From Streptomyces sp. Edi4 (lineage in GTDB: Bacteria; Actinomycetota; Actinomycetes; Streptomycetales; Streptomycetaceae), in NCBI RefSeq assembly GCF_040253615.1, contig NZ_JBEJGY010000004.1, forward strand, positions 4,960,001 to 5,024,000: a DNA stretch of 64,000 nucleotides, read 5' to 3'. Position 1 is the stretch's first letter. Every line of letters starts with the position of its first letter. Shown here in pieces: positions 63,409 through 64,000 of the stretch. The position numbers and the translations under genes are program-made. A model generated the notes under the pieces. It was not told the DNA's origin, made no database searches, and worked only from the letters and a program-made list of their open reading frames with translations.

Positions 63409-63455
63409 CTGCGCCCCTGGTCACCCCGCTGATTGCCGGGCGGCGAGGGGCGCAG
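63409..63455 (+). promoter_or_regulatory. Second hairpin in the groES-groEL gap
   Basis: CTGCGCCCCT and AGGGGCGCAG form a 10-base-pair stem with a 27-base loop, 40 bases before groEL. Together with the first hairpin it could reduce read-through. Confidence 0.45.
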
Positions 63456-63495
63456 TGTCATTAACCCGAGTTTTCGAGAGGGCTGAACCGCTCCC

Positions 63496-64000
<505 letters not shown>

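Overview
The window is high-GC actinobacterial DNA, almost certainly a Streptomyces chromosome arm-proximal core. The evidence is codon use with G/C third positions, many GTG starts, the str-S10-spc-alpha ribosomal gene order, family proteins typical of the genus (DUF397/DUF5753 regulators, HATPase partner, PIG-L and NodB lipoproteins), two CIRCE boxes before groES, and a rifamycin-associated element in front of a helR-type gene.

Region 1 (1-3409, minus strand): the edge of a siphophage-like tail module. In transcription order it has a tail terminator-like protein, a major tail tube protein, a tail assembly chaperone pair joined by a likely -1 frameshift, then the start of a tape measure protein cut by the window edge. 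Between chaperone and tape measure lie a lower-GC membrane protein gene on the opposite strand with its own promoter (a moron) and a frame-broken minus-strand gene. Region 2 (3410-8404, plus): rpsL-rpsG-fusA-tuf with leader, internal hairpin and terminator. Region 3 (8405-14928): accessory insert between the str and S10 operons, with a PIG-L lipoprotein, an Rpn/PD-(D/E)XK protein, a degraded HTH-type gene, an anti-sigma-like HATPase, and an XRE-DUF5753 regulator followed by four DUF397 genes, one of them frame-broken.

Region 4 (14929-32504, plus): rpsJ through rplQ, including secY, adk, map, infA, rpmJ and rpoA. rpsD is not in its usual slot beside rpsK. Strong hairpins interrupt the long operon between rpsQ/rplN, rpsZ/rpsH and rplO/secY. 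The 3' end of map is duplicated just downstream. Region 5 (32505-41058): truA, a secreted or anchored protein, an ABC-F ATPase, rplM-rpsI, glmM, coaA, and a seven-bladed lectin-like propeller. Region 6 (41059-53617): glmS, acpS, nnrD, an L,D-transpeptidase, alr, an alpha/beta hydrolase, and tsaE-tsaB-rimI-tsaD. It combines cell-wall precursor synthesis (glmM, glmS, alr) with the t6A tRNA modification genes. Region 7 (53618-62713): three NodB-type lipoprotein deacetylases, helR with its RAE, YCII and VOC small proteins, membrane proteins and a THUMP-like methyltransferase. Region 8 (62714-64000): groES and the start of groEL under HrcA/CIRCE control.

No tRNA, rRNA, CRISPR array or intact insertion sequence was recognised. 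Copies of a composite intergenic repeat occur at four places (near 27.5, 31.9, 44.1 and 57.6 kb). Recognition of families is from motifs and memory of these families; no database search was run.
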